Made by a program: the position numbers and the translations under genes. A DNA stretch of 64,000 nt from Peltaster fructicola (taxonomy: Eukaryota > Ascomycota > Dothideomycetes): NCBI GenBank assembly GCA_001592805.2, contig CP051139.1:2852001-2916000 (forward strand), written 5' to 3'. This document shows, piece by piece, positions 33,816-43,953 of the stretch. Every line of letters begins with the position of its first letter. The first letter of the stretch is position 1. Below the pieces are notes generated by a model. It was not told where the DNA came from, did no database searches, and saw nothing but the letters and a program-made list of their open reading frames with translations.

Positions 33816-34451
33816 CTTGCGGTCTCAGTGCTCGACCGAATAGAGCAGCAAGCAAGGAAATATGGTGTTGTTATCCGTAGCAGATCCCAACCGCGAATAG
33901 GTAGGCACCCTGACAGTATCTCAAATCTGTGTTTGTGCTGATGTAGGTGGGAACGTGCCTGTTGCAAATGATCTGACGTTCCAGAGCGATGGTGTAAGCG
34001 ATAGGAGGGCTGTGTGACCAGCAGACCTTGCAGTAAGGCTCTACGTTTGTGATTGTGACCAGGTCAACAGTGATGCTTGTTTGACAGCACAAGCACCACC
34101 ACGCGCCAATAAGGTTCGGCCATATCTGAGCTAGTACGGTCACGTGCGCAGCTCGATATCGTCTTCTTCATACACCAGTTCTCCTATCCATGCCCGAATA
34201 GCCTACATGCTGCCATGCCGTGACGGTTACGTGGCTCAAGCGTTGAATGTAGGTCTTCGTTCGCTCGTTGTAATGGTTTGCGAGTCCTCATCGCCCGCAC
34301 AGTCGTATCCAGTACACTATTTTCAATATCTCCATCTTCCATCCAGAGCAGCATCGCTGCCCTAGTGACCAACATCCTCAATCTGTCTGCTCAAGCAAGA
34401 AATTGTGAATAGGTCTTTCCGGACCGGAAGCTTCACAGAAAACTACTTGAC
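33816..34451. promoter_or_regulatory. Divergent intergenic region, DUF7918-like gene and HAD gene
   Basis: 636 bp without a convincing gene. No TATA, repeat or RNA gene recognised. Confidence 0.4.
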
Positions 34452-35438
34452 ATGCTGCCTCTCTCACGAATGCCCGCAAGGAATATCCTAGTATGCTTTG
34501 ATGCCTTCGGAACTCTATTCAATCCCAAGACACCGGTGGTCCACCAATATGGCGAGGTTGCTCGAGCTCTCGGCCTGCGTGGTTTCAGCGATGCTGACCT
34601 TGGTGCGGCATTCAGCGCTGGTCTGTTTGTTATCTTTGTCTACGTATTTACACTGACAGCTTGCAGCATTCAAGAATGAATCTAAGCAGAATCCGAACTA
34701 TGGACGAGCCACCGGTCTAGGAGCTGAGAAGTGGTGGACCAATGTAAGTGACACTATTCGTGTATGCTCAATCGGCCTGACATACTGTCGATCATTGTGA
34801 ACACCTTCGGCCAGGTCACGAACCAGAGCCTTTCTTCAGACTTGGCACCAAAATTGATTCGTCGTTTCCACTGCGATGAGGGCTACATATTGTACGACGA
34901 CGTCAAACCACTGCTGCACAAGCTTCGCGTGTCTGCAAAGCGCACGAAGAGCAATATCGTGATAGGTGTGATCACGAATTCGGACGATAGGGTGCCCGAC
35001 ATCTTGCGAGCCTTCAACCTGAAGGTAAATGATCTCCGTTACGGTGATCGCATGAAGGCACCTCTAGCCTCGGGTGACGATATCGACTTTTCAATCATGT
35101 CCTATGATGTTGGACACGAGAAGCCTGACAGAAGGATCTTCGATGCTGCCGTCGAGACGTTGAGCAGCATTATTGCTCAGTCTGGTGCAGAAGTTCGAGC
35201 TCCGCAAGCAGAGAGCTGGAGCAAGATCTATATCGGCGATGAGTACAAGAAGGATGTCGTTGGTGCTCTATCAGCAGGATGGTCCGTTGCACTGATTGAT
35301 AGGGATGGATCTCAGTCCCATGACGGAGTGCTGCAACTGAGCGAGAGCCACTCGAGTGATCTGTTCGATATCTTGGAAACTTCAAGAGCAGTGGGAGCTC
35401 GCTGTCTCGACGATCTGACGAAGCGCATACCAGCATGA
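34452..35438 (+). CDS. HAD-superfamily hydrolase (HDHD3-like)
   Basis: Exons 34452-34620 and 34667-34743 (intron 46 nt) are clear. The last exon runs to 35438. With the only AG acceptor (CAG at 34812-34814) it starts at 34815 and the protein has 289 aa. Motif I is VCFDAFGTLF, the DxxGT form also found in haloacid dehalogenases. The cap contains KWWTN, then DLAPKLIRRFHCDEGYILYDDVKPLL. Motif II is GVITNSDDR, motif III lies in the KPD segment of DVGHEKPDRRIFDAA, and motif IV is YIGDEYKKDVVGALSAGW. It is probably a phosphatase of small metabolites; the substrate is unknown. The frame just upstream of 34815 reads SIIVNTFGQ, which fits the helix normally seen after WWxx, so the annotated acceptor may cut out real coding sequence. 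Confidence 0.82.
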
Positions 35439-35503
35439 GCCTCTCGTTCTGTTATCGCGAGCAGCATGCTAGGCGTGTGTCATACAGAGGACACGTTACG
35501 CGG

Positions 35504-36682
35504 TCAGTCCTTGTTTTCCTTCTTGATGAAGGAGTCAAGAGTACCCCGAGTGCTTCTTCTCGAAACAAGGATATCTGCCAGGCTCCAAACATTTTTCCCA
35601 CCCCAACCAGCAACGCCAGACTCGACAGCAGGCCTGGCCTTTACATACCAGCCCCACACACGCTTCTCCAGGTCGTCAGGAGTGATGAAGCCGATCCATG
35701 AGGCATAGAGCAGGTCGATGGCACGGAGCAGGTGACCCAGGTTGTCTTCTTTCTGCTTTATGATCTGAGCTGCGTTCAGCTTCTTTCCAGTTTCGCCAAC
35801 AGCTGGCTTCTCGAAAGACTTCAGCAGATATGCTCGAGCTGATTGAGGTGTATGGATAGGCATGTTGCTAGTGTTACTGTACTGGTTACTGGATGATCCA
35901 CGGATCCCAGTCTTTGCTTTTCTCATGGCTTCCAGGTCCAGTGACCACAACGCTGGTGCTTCTTCGAAAGGCAAACCGTCTTTCGCTGTGTCATTCTCCG
36001 ATTTGATGGTAGGCTTGTCCTCGGCCTGAGGTGCTGTGTTCTCCAGCTTTGCTTCATACCCCCAGCGTCTGAGTACACGAAGCTCTTTGCCCATGATACT
36101 GGTGATTGGTTGTCCTTCACCATAACCTTCTTCGTCGGCGCTCTTGCCAACCTCTAGTCCTAGGTTGACGGCCCTAGAGCGACTGGTCGTACTCACATAG
36201 CCCTGAGCAAGACTCAATCTGCTTGATAGTGGCTGTTCAGGCATCGTGTACTTCAGAAGCATGACAGTCATGGCAAGCACCAGAGGAGCACGATTAGAGA
36301 AGAGCTTGACACCTGCGAGCTCTTCTGCAGAGGCATCGCTGTATGGTAGCTGGAGCGATTTCTCGAGCTGCTCGGCGCTTTCTTCCTTGGGCAGAGAGAA
36401 CATACTTTCATCCCTGCTCCTCTTGACGACGGGCGAGCTTGTTGCCTCGTTGCCAGCGGCTCGCTTCTTTGACACGCGTTTCGCAGCGTTGAGAATCTGC
36501 TTGGCAAGTTTGTCGTCTGGGAATATGACCTTGATCGCGTTCACGTCGGACTTTGCAAGGCTAGACACGTCACCCAGGCCAGCTTGCTGTAGATCTTTGA
36601 TCTTGCTCACTGCTACGCCAATTGGTACCTTGGCGTCCTGAGCAAGGAATCTGATGAAGGCCTGGATCTCCGTGGCGCTCAT
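35504..36682 (-). CDS. Conserved fungal protein of unknown function, 392 aa
   Basis: An intronless frame beginning at ATG 36682. I do not recognise a named family with certainty. An N-terminal all-helical domain of ~70 residues (FIRFLAQDAKVPIG ... FPDDKLAKQILNAAKRVSKKR) ends in a basic cluster that could be a nuclear signal. A second, better conserved-looking block starts at LFSNRAPLVLAMTVMLLKYTMPEQPLS, continues through SLAQGYVSTTSRSRAVNLGLE and GEGQPITSIMGKELRVLRRWGY, and a third near the C-terminus has LLRAIDLLYASWIGFI and VWGWYVKARPAVESGVAGW. The alternation of hydrophobic helices with Arg/Lys suggests a soluble nucleic-acid or protein-binding factor. It is tandem with TOM40, 557 bp downstream of it. 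Confidence 0.75.
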   Translation of the reverse strand: MSATEIQAFIRFLAQDAKVPIGVAVSKIKDLQQAGLGDVSSLAKSDVNAIKVIFPDDKLAKQILNAAKRVSKKRAAGNEATSSPVVKRSRDESMFSLPKEESAEQLEKSLQLPYSDASAEELAGVKLFSNRAPLVLAMTVMLLKYTMPEQPLSSRLSLAQGYVSTTSRSRAVNLGLEVGKSADEEGYGEGQPITSIMGKELRVLRRWGYEAKLENTAPQAEDKPTIKSENDTAKDGLPFEEAPALWSLDLEAMRKAKTGIRGSSSNQYSNTSNMPIHTPQSARAYLLKSFEKPAVGETGKKLNAAQIIKQKEDNLGHLLRAIDLLYASWIGFITPDDLEKRVWGWYVKARPAVESGVAGWGGKNVWSLADILVSRRSTRGTLDSFIKKENKD

Positions 36683-37239
36683 ATTACTGTTGTACTTCCA
36701 CTGCTATGCCGTGCAAGCGTCGCCGAGATATGTCAGCATGGGAGAGTGAGCTTCATGCCTTGAAAGATGGCAGCATGGCGATTCGCTTGCATGGGAATTC
36801 GAGATGCGCAGGAGAGTTTGGTGGTTGGTGCAACACTCGGTGTATGTCGCTGAAGCTGACAAACAAGGTCAACAACACTGAACAGCTCGGATAGTGTCGA
36901 GAAATTCGATTCGAGACAAGAGACCAAAATATGACAATGAGTCCATAATACATCTTACGAAGACAATGTCAATGCAACGGCTGTTCACATCGCAATGCGA
37001 GCAGAGCCAGCCTATATCACATTTCCTCAACCCAATGCAAACAAATGAGCACATGTGCCTGAGATCTCCAACTATGCTCTACCATGCGAGCGCGCCCGTT
37101 TCTTTGACTCTGATCGAGGATAGCGGCGGAGAGCTACATGCGTCTCATCATTAGCAGTGGTCAAGATACTGTACAGAGTGAAGATGGTTCGAGGTGACCG
37201 TCCAGCTTCACTGTCAACGCCGAAGATAGCATCTCAAGA
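36683..37239. other. Intergenic region between TOM40 and the 392-aa gene
   Basis: 557 bp with no gene seen. It holds the TOM40 3' UTR on the right and the promoter of the 392-aa gene on the left, and is somewhat A/T-richer near 36880-37040. Confidence 0.4.
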
Positions 37240-38445
37240 TCAGAAGGGTGGTGCTGGGGGCGCGATGGTCTGCTGTTGTTCTTGGAGCTCTTCACCTGAA
37301 GCCTCAATCGACACTGCAAGTCCGACCTTGGCAGAGTTCTACACTCGTCAGCATGTAAGCAGCACATCATAAGGACACAACTCACCTTTGCATGGTCCAG
37401 TTCACCAGCAAATGTCACACGGACAGGCGGGGCCACGATCTTCTCCAGTAGACATCCGACCTTGCCCTTGGAGTCGACCTGCGCTCGGAAGATGGACCTT
37501 GAAAACTCGTACTTGGCACCAAAGGTAGCATGGCCTTCTCTGCTTGGCATGCCCATCATCGCGTTGGCTGCTCCAGCAAATTGCATGTTGATGTCCACGC
37601 CTGCCTCCACCCTCTCGCTGATCCTCTTCCAGTAGGCACCGTGCAGACCTCCTTGTGTAAGCAATTGCAAGCTACCGATCCAGTCGTCTCCCTTGTAACG
37701 TCCAGCATAGCTGATCGCTGCCTCAGGTCCCATACCGGCCTGTTTCTGCCAGACTCCTTCAAGTCCGAGCGACAAACGTGGTGTGATAGACTGCAGGTAT
37801 GACCCGATGAACATTCCTGTCAGACCGCCTTCAAGGACACTTGGGTTGATGCTCTTCAGGCTTGCGGTGAAATCGTTGCCAACGTACTCTTGCTCGAGGG
37901 AAAGCTGCGATGCTCCTGGTCCGGCAATAGAAGCTGGCTGAACCTGCAGAGCAGACTTGAAGGCGAAGCGGTCGGTTATGCGCTGGTTGAATCGAGCGGA
38001 TAGCGATGTATCTGAATCGAGTTGTGCTTGCAACAGTGTCTAGGAATGAGGTCAGTTACCTGGTGTCCTCTGGTAGCAGCACTGCAATACTCACGTTTTG
38101 TGTACCGAAGAGCGCTAGGAATGTGTATGGTGATAACTGCTGAGAACCGCTCGTGAATGCATGACTGATCTGAAACAACGGGCTGATGGAGAAACTCTTG
38201 TTCAATTCTGCTCGCAGACCAGAGAAGGTCTGGTTGGTGAGGAAGACATCTCGTTGAACTTCCTTTGCGATGTTGTCCACCGTGCCAGGGTTGCTCAGCC
38301 CGAGCGACGCTCTTCGATCTTGGAAACCAGCATAGACATTGAGTATCGTGTCGACGATGCCGCTGTTCCCTGCTGGTGGCAGAGTAGGTGTGGTGACAGG
38401 CACTACGATGACCGGCTTCTCCAAAGGAGTTGTGATTGCTGCCAT
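37240..38445 (-). CDS. TOM40: Mitochondrial import channel TOM40
   Basis: Exons 38095-38445, 37386-38039 and 37240-37338 on the minus strand, with introns of 55 and 47 nt, give 367 aa. TOM40 is the beta-barrel pore of the outer-membrane TOM complex. The N-terminal segment is Pro-rich ([13 protein letters not shown]), then comes a helix ([27 protein letters not shown]) and the barrel, with family stretches [51 protein letters not shown] and [14 protein letters not shown]. The short last exon supplies the final strand [19 protein letters not shown] and a Pro-rich tail; reading past the second intron would replace it. Each splice site keeps the expected alignment. Confidence 0.96.
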
Positions 38446-38990
38446 CCTGAATGCGCTGTTTGTCGTCGTCGCCCGATGGTCGTAAGAGCTGGTGTCGCTG
38501 GCGTTATCTGGCAGACGATGTGCGTACGACGATAACGACAGAAGGGGCTGCTGTTTGATGAAATGGCAAGCTCACGTGTCTCGCGCAAAGCTGTTGGACT
38601 TTCTTCGATGTATCCCCGTCTGGGTAAAAATGATGCTGCAGCGCGGCCAAGATCACGCTAACGATCAGCTTCGGGCTCGCTTTATGATGATTGGCTCGGG
38701 CATCTGCCTACATCATTATCGTGCCTCTTACATTCATGAGCGATTAGTCTCGAAAAGCGATCGGCAGAGTGACATCTGCTCGCAGGAACCTCCTTAGTGA
38801 CGACGCTGACACCCTCGAGATAAGTGCTGATCTTCCAAGCTGCTTCCATTCACAAGCTTGACGATCGTCAGCGGGCTTCACTTGCAAGTAACCGATCGGG
38901 CCTTGTATAAGACTGAAGGAAGCACGGCACGCAGCGGAGAGGAGTAACAAACAGTACACCTTCCAGACTTCACAGCAGAGCAGCGGCGTC
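38446..38990. promoter_or_regulatory. Divergent promoter region of TOM40 and PFK-2
   Basis: 545 bp between the start codons. An ATTGGCT (CCAAT box on the minus strand) sits at 38690-38696, a site bound by the HAP/CBC complex in fungi. No gene seen. Confidence 0.45.
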
Positions 38991-40633
38991 ATGGACACGT
39001 TACTGTAAGTCTCATGCCAGCACACTACTAAGTACCACTGACATGCTGTCAGTACCGCCGATGTGGCTCAGAGGTCTCTAGCTATGCAACGACGATCAAG
39101 CACATTCGTCGATGCCATACATGATCTCCCGGCGAAGGAGTCAATGGCACCAGCACAGCTATACTCTACCGAGTCAGGACGGCTTTTCCACTCCGGTCGT
39201 ATAGTCATAGCGACATGTGGCCTACCTGCTCGAGGCAAGACACATATCAGCGTTGCTCTAGCTCGGTACCTGCGGTGGCTTGGTGTTAAGACGCACATCT
39301 TCCACTTGGGCGATTATCGACGAGCACATGTCGGACCCCGAGGAGATATCCCAGACGATTACTTCTTCATCAATGCCAGCACAAACTCGGTGTTGTTGAG
39401 AAACAAGATCCTAAAGAAGTGCCGAGAGGATATTCTCCACTTCCTCGACCATGAAAAGGGCCAGGTCGCAATATACGATGCTGTCAATCCTCTGGCTTCT
39501 GGGCGACGGGCTTTAGCAAAGGAGTTTGAGAAGTATCATGTGCAGACGCTGTTCATTGAGAGCCACTGCACTGACGAACGCATCATTGAGGAGAATGTCC
39601 GATCTGTCAAGATCTCCTCACCAGACTACATTGGCGTCAACCCCGACGATGCCATCAAAGATTACCTCGCCCGCATCAACGCTCGCATACCACACTTTGA
39701 GACGATGGAAGAGCAAGAGCTGCACTTCATCAAGATGATCAATGCTGGCGAGCGAGTGGTCGCCAACAACTGTGCATTCGGCTATCTACCTCAACGTATT
39801 GTCTTCTATCTGCTCAATCTGCATATCAAAAGCCGACAAACTTACTTTGTGCGGGCGGGTACTACAGCTGATGAGGACAACTATAAAGCAGATGCTGGGT
39901 TAAGCAATGAGGGTATCGACTACGCAGAGAAGATGTCCGAAACGCTGTTAGCACATCGCGAGCAGGAGAGGCAAAACCTGATCAAGCACGGTGCTCCAGA
40001 GTCGACTGCGCTCAAGCCATTGACCATATGGACAAGCACGAGAAGAAGAACCGTCGAGACGTCGCGATATCTCGAGCAGAAGGGCTATCGTGTCCGACAA
40101 CGGAGTCAGATGAGCCAGCTGAACCCAGGTGTATGTGAGAAGCTGAGCGAGAAGAAGATTCGCAAGGAGTTCCCTGAAGAGGTTGCAAAGCATGAGCGTG
40201 ATCCATACCATCACAGATACCCGAGAGCTGAGGTATGTCGCAAGCTATAACGTGTGCGTGCTTCACTAACGAACATCAGTCTTACCACGATCTCGCTGTC
40301 CGCCTCGAACCTATCATCCTTGAGCTTGAGAGGGAGCAAAACGATCTGCTTATTATTGCACATGAGTCAGTACTCAGAGTGCTATATGGCTACCTGATGG
40401 CGTGTAGCGCCACGGATATTCCATCGTTGGAGTTCCCTCGTAACGAGATCATCGAGATCATTCCTGCCTCGTACAATAACTCAGCAACAAGGATCCACAT
40501 CGACGGCCTCGCAGAGAGGATCGTTCCCGACAGTCCAGAGGATATCAGAATGCCAGTGCCACCAAGTGGTACGGTCAGCCCATTCTCGGGCTTGGGAACA
40601 CCAGCTGGTACGATCACTCCAGAACGAAGATAG
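38991..40633 (+). CDS. 6-phosphofructo-2-kinase with inactive bisphosphatase domain
   Basis: Exons 38991-39004 (14 nt, encoding MDTL), 39053-40232 and 40280-40633, introns 48 and 47 nt, 515 aa. An alternative start is the ATG at 39084. The kinase half makes fructose 2,6-bisphosphate, the activator of phosphofructokinase: Walker A GLPARGKTHIS, LGDYRR, DDYFFINAS, and later VNPDDAIKDYLARI and YLMNLH-like YLLNLHIKS. The phosphoglycerate-mutase-like half starts YFVRAGTT; the RHG catalytic histidine is alanine (about residue 273). The motif that usually reads LNEIDAGVCE is SQLNPGVCE, so the catalytic glutamate is also gone. His in AHESVLRVLYGYL is kept. The enzyme is therefore expected to be kinase-only, as in yeast PFK26. 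The first tiny exon is inferred from splice signals. Confidence 0.9.
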
Positions 40634-40710
40634 GCGGTGAGCCCTCATGATAGATGAAACCCTGACACATACGACGATTGATGAGCAAATTCATAGCACA
40701 TTGAGTATCT

Positions 40711-42669
40711 TTAGTAGAGTAGATTTCTGAGCAGTCCTCTAGTAGCGACCTGCTTCGACTCTCGCGCACGATTGATCGTATCTTGGAACTCTTTCCACAG
40801 CTTCTTGACGACACCTCGCTCGGCCATACGATCCGATATCTTGTTGGCAGCCTTTCGCCTCTTCTTGGCAGATAATGCGTCCCTTCTGACGACCTCTTCG
40901 GGAGTGTTGTAGCCATTCGCTATGATCCAATCGACCACTAAGCCATACAGATTGAACTTCCAATGAGCCAGCTCGTGTGCGGTCTCGGCATTGGCGCCGC
41001 AAAATCGACCTACGTGATATATCCTGCTCACTGGAGGTACCTTGCGACCTTGAGCATCATAGCCGGGCTTGTCATCGGTACCACCGTCCTGCTCAGAAGA
41101 GCCGTCAGTATCCTCCTCGTCGTCCTGCTCAACATTATCGAGCGTCGCCAGATGATAAGGTTGACCTTGGAATTGGATTGCGAATGTAGCAGGATGATTG
41201 CTGCGATTGCAAGCGTCGCACCGATCGGACAGAAAGTCAAGTGCTCCCACACGATCGATAGAATGTACTACAATACCTGGTCGAGCTCGCAGCGACATCG
41301 TGAAGTCGGCAGTCCACGCGGAGGAGCTGAACTTCGAAGACACCAGGCCGGAGACTTCGTCGTTCAGCTTCTTGAATGCCAGTTCGTACAGATTGTCTGC
41401 AATGTTGAACGCAGGATTGATCTTCTTCTGCACCATCCATTCCACAGCATACTGGAAGAGATCGCGAGGCTTCATGGAAGCATACTTGCTGAACTCCAAG
41501 GGTAAATCTTCGGGTATGCCTAGAGTAGTGTCGTCGTCTTCTACCAGGAAGTCTTCGTCTTCCTTGTCGGCTTGAAACATTGACCTGCTACTGGTTGGGA
41601 CAGGATCGTCCTCATGATCGGAGCTGATGTAGTTCTCATCAGGTTGACCTAGCATATCCTCCTCTTGCTCTAGCTCCTCATCAGGCTCCGCTACGACCGG
41701 CTGACCCGATCGTTTGCGCTTCAGTGCATCAAGTGCATTCATCCTCGCTGTCTTTCGGACAGTCTGGGTATCACGTGGTTGGCGAGGCGTTTCTTCGTCA
41801 ACCTCTGGCTCTAGAAACTCGAGGTCTTCGGCCAGATCATTACGGTCCTGCTGACTTATGACCTTCGAGCGCTTCAGTCTTCGTCTGTGTGGTGTTGCAG
41901 GCAGAACATCGTCCTCGCTGGTAGCATCGGATCGATGTTCTTGTGCCTTACTGGTGCGTACTTGTATAATCTCGAGATCATCGTCGCTAGGCTCTTCAAA
42001 TGGTGGCGATGAGGTTCGCTGTGGTTGCGACGAGCGCTGCGAGCCACGCTTCCGTATGCCGATTGTAGTCGGCATGTCGTCTTCGTCGTCGTCTGAGCCG
42101 GAATCGTCACTGTTGTGATCGGGAAGATTTGTTGGTGCAGTAGAAGCTTTGCGAGTGTTGGAGCCGGAGGGTTCAGATTCAAGTCGAGATTGCCGTCTCG
42201 TACGCATAGAGGCCGCCGAGGACATGAAGAGTCCATTGCCAGTACGACGTTTCTTCGCCGACTTTACGGGCATCTCGTCTGAGTCGTCACCGTGGACCAT
42301 ATCGTTTGCCCCATCATTCTGCGTGGACGCTATCTGGGGCTGTGTGGATTCAGACCGACTAGGGACAGGGAAGTCAAGTCGCTGTTGTCTTGCTCTCTTC
42401 CGAGACCGTCGTACGCTCTGCAGCGACGAGGTTGGAAGCGGAGTGTCTGGTGTAGGAAGATATGCTGAAGGAAAGGCGGTCTCGTGATCCCTGCTGTCAT
42501 CTTGTATCCTACGACGTTTGGCCGGACTGGGCGAAGCAGTCTCGTAGCGCACTGCAGCTGCACGATCTTTGATCTGCTGATGATACTCCTTGGCTGCTGG
42601 CGATGATGACGGAAGAGGCGTGAAGGCGATGCGCGTCTGCTGGGAGTGTGCTTTCTTGCTGCCCGCCAT
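40711..42669 (-). CDS. DUF4211 domain protein, nuclear
   Basis: A single exon of 652 aa. The first ~380 residues are disordered, Ser-rich and acidic with many basic patches (AKRRRIQDD, RRSRKRARQQR, RRRLKRSK) that suit nuclear localisation; a QTRIAFTPLP segment near the N-terminus resembles a PIP-box (QxxIxxxx), but lacks its usual pair of aromatic residues. The DUF4211 domain spans about 385-570: LPLEFSKYASMKPRDLFQYAVEWM, NPAFN, LNDEVSGLVSSKFSSSAWTADF, the zinc-like CDACNRSNHPATF and VGRFCGANAETAHELAHWKFNLY. DUF4211 is shared with animal QSER1/PRR12, and its function in fungi is not known to me. The C-terminal ~70 residues are basic and helical. Confidence 0.85.
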   Translation of the reverse strand: MAGSKKAHSQQTRIAFTPLPSSSPAAKEYHQQIKDRAAAVRYETASPSPAKRRRIQDDSRDHETAFPSAYLPTPDTPLPTSSLQSVRRSRKRARQQRLDFPVPSRSESTQPQIASTQNDGANDMVHGDDSDEMPVKSAKKRRTGNGLFMSSAASMRTRRQSRLESEPSGSNTRKASTAPTNLPDHNSDDSGSDDDEDDMPTTIGIRKRGSQRSSQPQRTSSPPFEEPSDDDLEIIQVRTSKAQEHRSDATSEDDVLPATPHRRRLKRSKVISQQDRNDLAEDLEFLEPEVDEETPRQPRDTQTVRKTARMNALDALKRKRSGQPVVAEPDEELEQEEDMLGQPDENYISSDHEDDPVPTSSRSMFQADKEDEDFLVEDDDTTLGIPEDLPLEFSKYASMKPRDLFQYAVEWMVQKKINPAFNIADNLYELAFKKLNDEVSGLVSSKFSSSAWTADFTMSLRARPGIVVHSIDRVGALDFLSDRCDACNRSNHPATFAIQFQGQPYHLATLDNVEQDDEEDTDGSSEQDGGTDDKPGYDAQGRKVPPVSRIYHVGRFCGANAETAHELAHWKFNLYGLVVDWIIANGYNTPEEVVRRDALSAKKRRKAANKISDRMAERGVVKKLWKEFQDTINRARESKQVATRGLLRNLLY

Positions 42670-43149
42670 GTTGTTGTTGAGATTTGCGAAGAAGGTTGTT
42701 CATGAACGTTGTCGAGCAGCAAGCACAAGAGATAATCACATGTGCAACCGTATTTGTGGAGTCTCTGGCATGTGAACAACAGGCGAGCCTTTGATTTGTG
42801 AGAATGAGGCGTAGATGTTCTATCTTTAAGTTTGAGGTCGCGTCTCTAGTTTCACGCGTGCTCACGCGAATGTGGAGGGTCAATCAGTAGCATGTCAGAA
42901 TGCAGGCACAGGACATCTGTATGGCAATTGCTTCTGCCGAACCATTAGTGGTCATCTCGAGCATCCTTGCGATGTCTCAACAGCCGTCGAACCCAGCGAG
43001 CAAAATAGCAGAACCAAGACCAGCTGTGGTTCGCGCGAGTCTGAGTCGAGTGCTCATATGATGTCTGACTCTTCTGCAGAGATCCAGCTATCTTCCTTTC
43101 ACAAGATGATATGCACGGCCATATTGGTCTTCACCTCCTTGTCAGAGAC
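42670..43149. other. Intergenic region between YTH1 and the DUF4211 gene
   Basis: 480 bp with no gene seen; it holds the DUF4211 gene's promoter and the YTH1 3' UTR. Confidence 0.4.
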
Positions 43150-43953
43150 TCAGTATCTTCTCTTGAAGCCTCGACCTCTTCCACGACCTCTGAAGCCACC
43201 TCGTCCCCGATCGCCTCCGTTCATGTTCCTCTCGAATGCTCGTGCTTCCTCCTCGAAGAACTCTTGTTCCCGAGCCTCCTGTTCTTTTGCCTCTTGCTCG
43301 ATATCCTTCTGCTTCCTGACCTCTGGCTTCTTCGGATGTATGTCCTCATCCTTGATCCATTTGGCATGAGCACCATATTCGCAGCTAACGACCTTGTCAA
43401 CATCAGGTGGATGTGCTCGTCCATTAGGGCAGAATCCTGCAAGGTAGAATGGGCACAGTTTGACGTGCTTGATATGGCGCATCGCGCACATGCTGCCCAG
43501 CGGACAGAACCCACGCGCGTAGTGTGGACATGCTTGCCGTCTCAGCTCCGAGGTAGGGTGGATGTGAAGATAAGTGCAATCGTCGCCAGCCGCGCAGACA
43601 CCGTATCTTGAGTAGTCCTTGCATTCTCTTTCGTCACGTAGATTGAACGTGTGGGCGAATTCGCAGAGGTCAGCCTTCTTGCATAGACCTCTTTGATAGT
43701 GCTTGCAGATCAAATTCTTGGTGCCGCTGCGTTCTGCTGGCGGTCGGAAGTGTCTGTCTGGACACGAGAGCCCTCGAGGGCACGTCTCTGATTCCCTAAA
43801 GTCAGGACATATCGGCCTGTCGTACTTGGATGGTGTGCCCAGGGTAGGCACAGCTCGTGTGAGGTAATTTGCAAATGTGAATTGTGGATTCGGTGTCGTC
43901 TCTGGGTGTAACACGCGCTCGAGGACTGCTCGTGGCGCTGCAGTTACAGCCAT
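43150..43953 (-). CDS. YTH1: mRNA 3'-end processing zinc-finger protein YTH1 (CPSF30)
   Basis: A single exon of 267 aa from ATG 43953; upstream in-frame codons have no good start. YTH1 is the CPF/CPSF subunit that binds the poly(A) signal. It has five CCCH fingers. The first is CPDFRESETCPRGLSCPDRH, then CKHYQRGLCKKADLCEFAH, CKDYSRYGVCAAGDDCTYLH and CPHYARGFCPLGSMCAMRH. The fifth begins CPFYLAGFCPNG, but the third Cys comes 15 residues after the second because AHPPDVDKVVS is inserted before CEYGAH. A Lys/Glu coiled-coil-like region follows, and the tail is RGG-rich (GGDRGRGGFRGRGRGRG). RGG tails and a long linker are usual in filamentous-fungal members. Confidence 0.93.
   Translation of the reverse strand: MAVTAAPRAVLERVLHPETTPNPQFTFANYLTRAVPTLGTPSKYDRPICPDFRESETCPRGLSCPDRHFRPPAERSGTKNLICKHYQRGLCKKADLCEFAHTFNLRDERECKDYSRYGVCAAGDDCTYLHIHPTSELRRQACPHYARGFCPLGSMCAMRHIKHVKLCPFYLAGFCPNGRAHPPDVDKVVSCEYGAHAKWIKDEDIHPKKPEVRKQKDIEQEAKEQEAREQEFFEEEARAFERNMNGGDRGRGGFRGRGRGRGFKRRY

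Noticed and set aside
34621-34666. Alternative acceptor GACAG in the first HAD intron
   Set aside because: It shifts the frame, while TTGCAG at 34666 restores a family-like reading.
42600-42660. PIP-box-like segment QTRIAFTPLP in the DUF4211 protein
   Set aside because: A PIP-box needs two aromatic residues after the hydrophobic one; these are missing.
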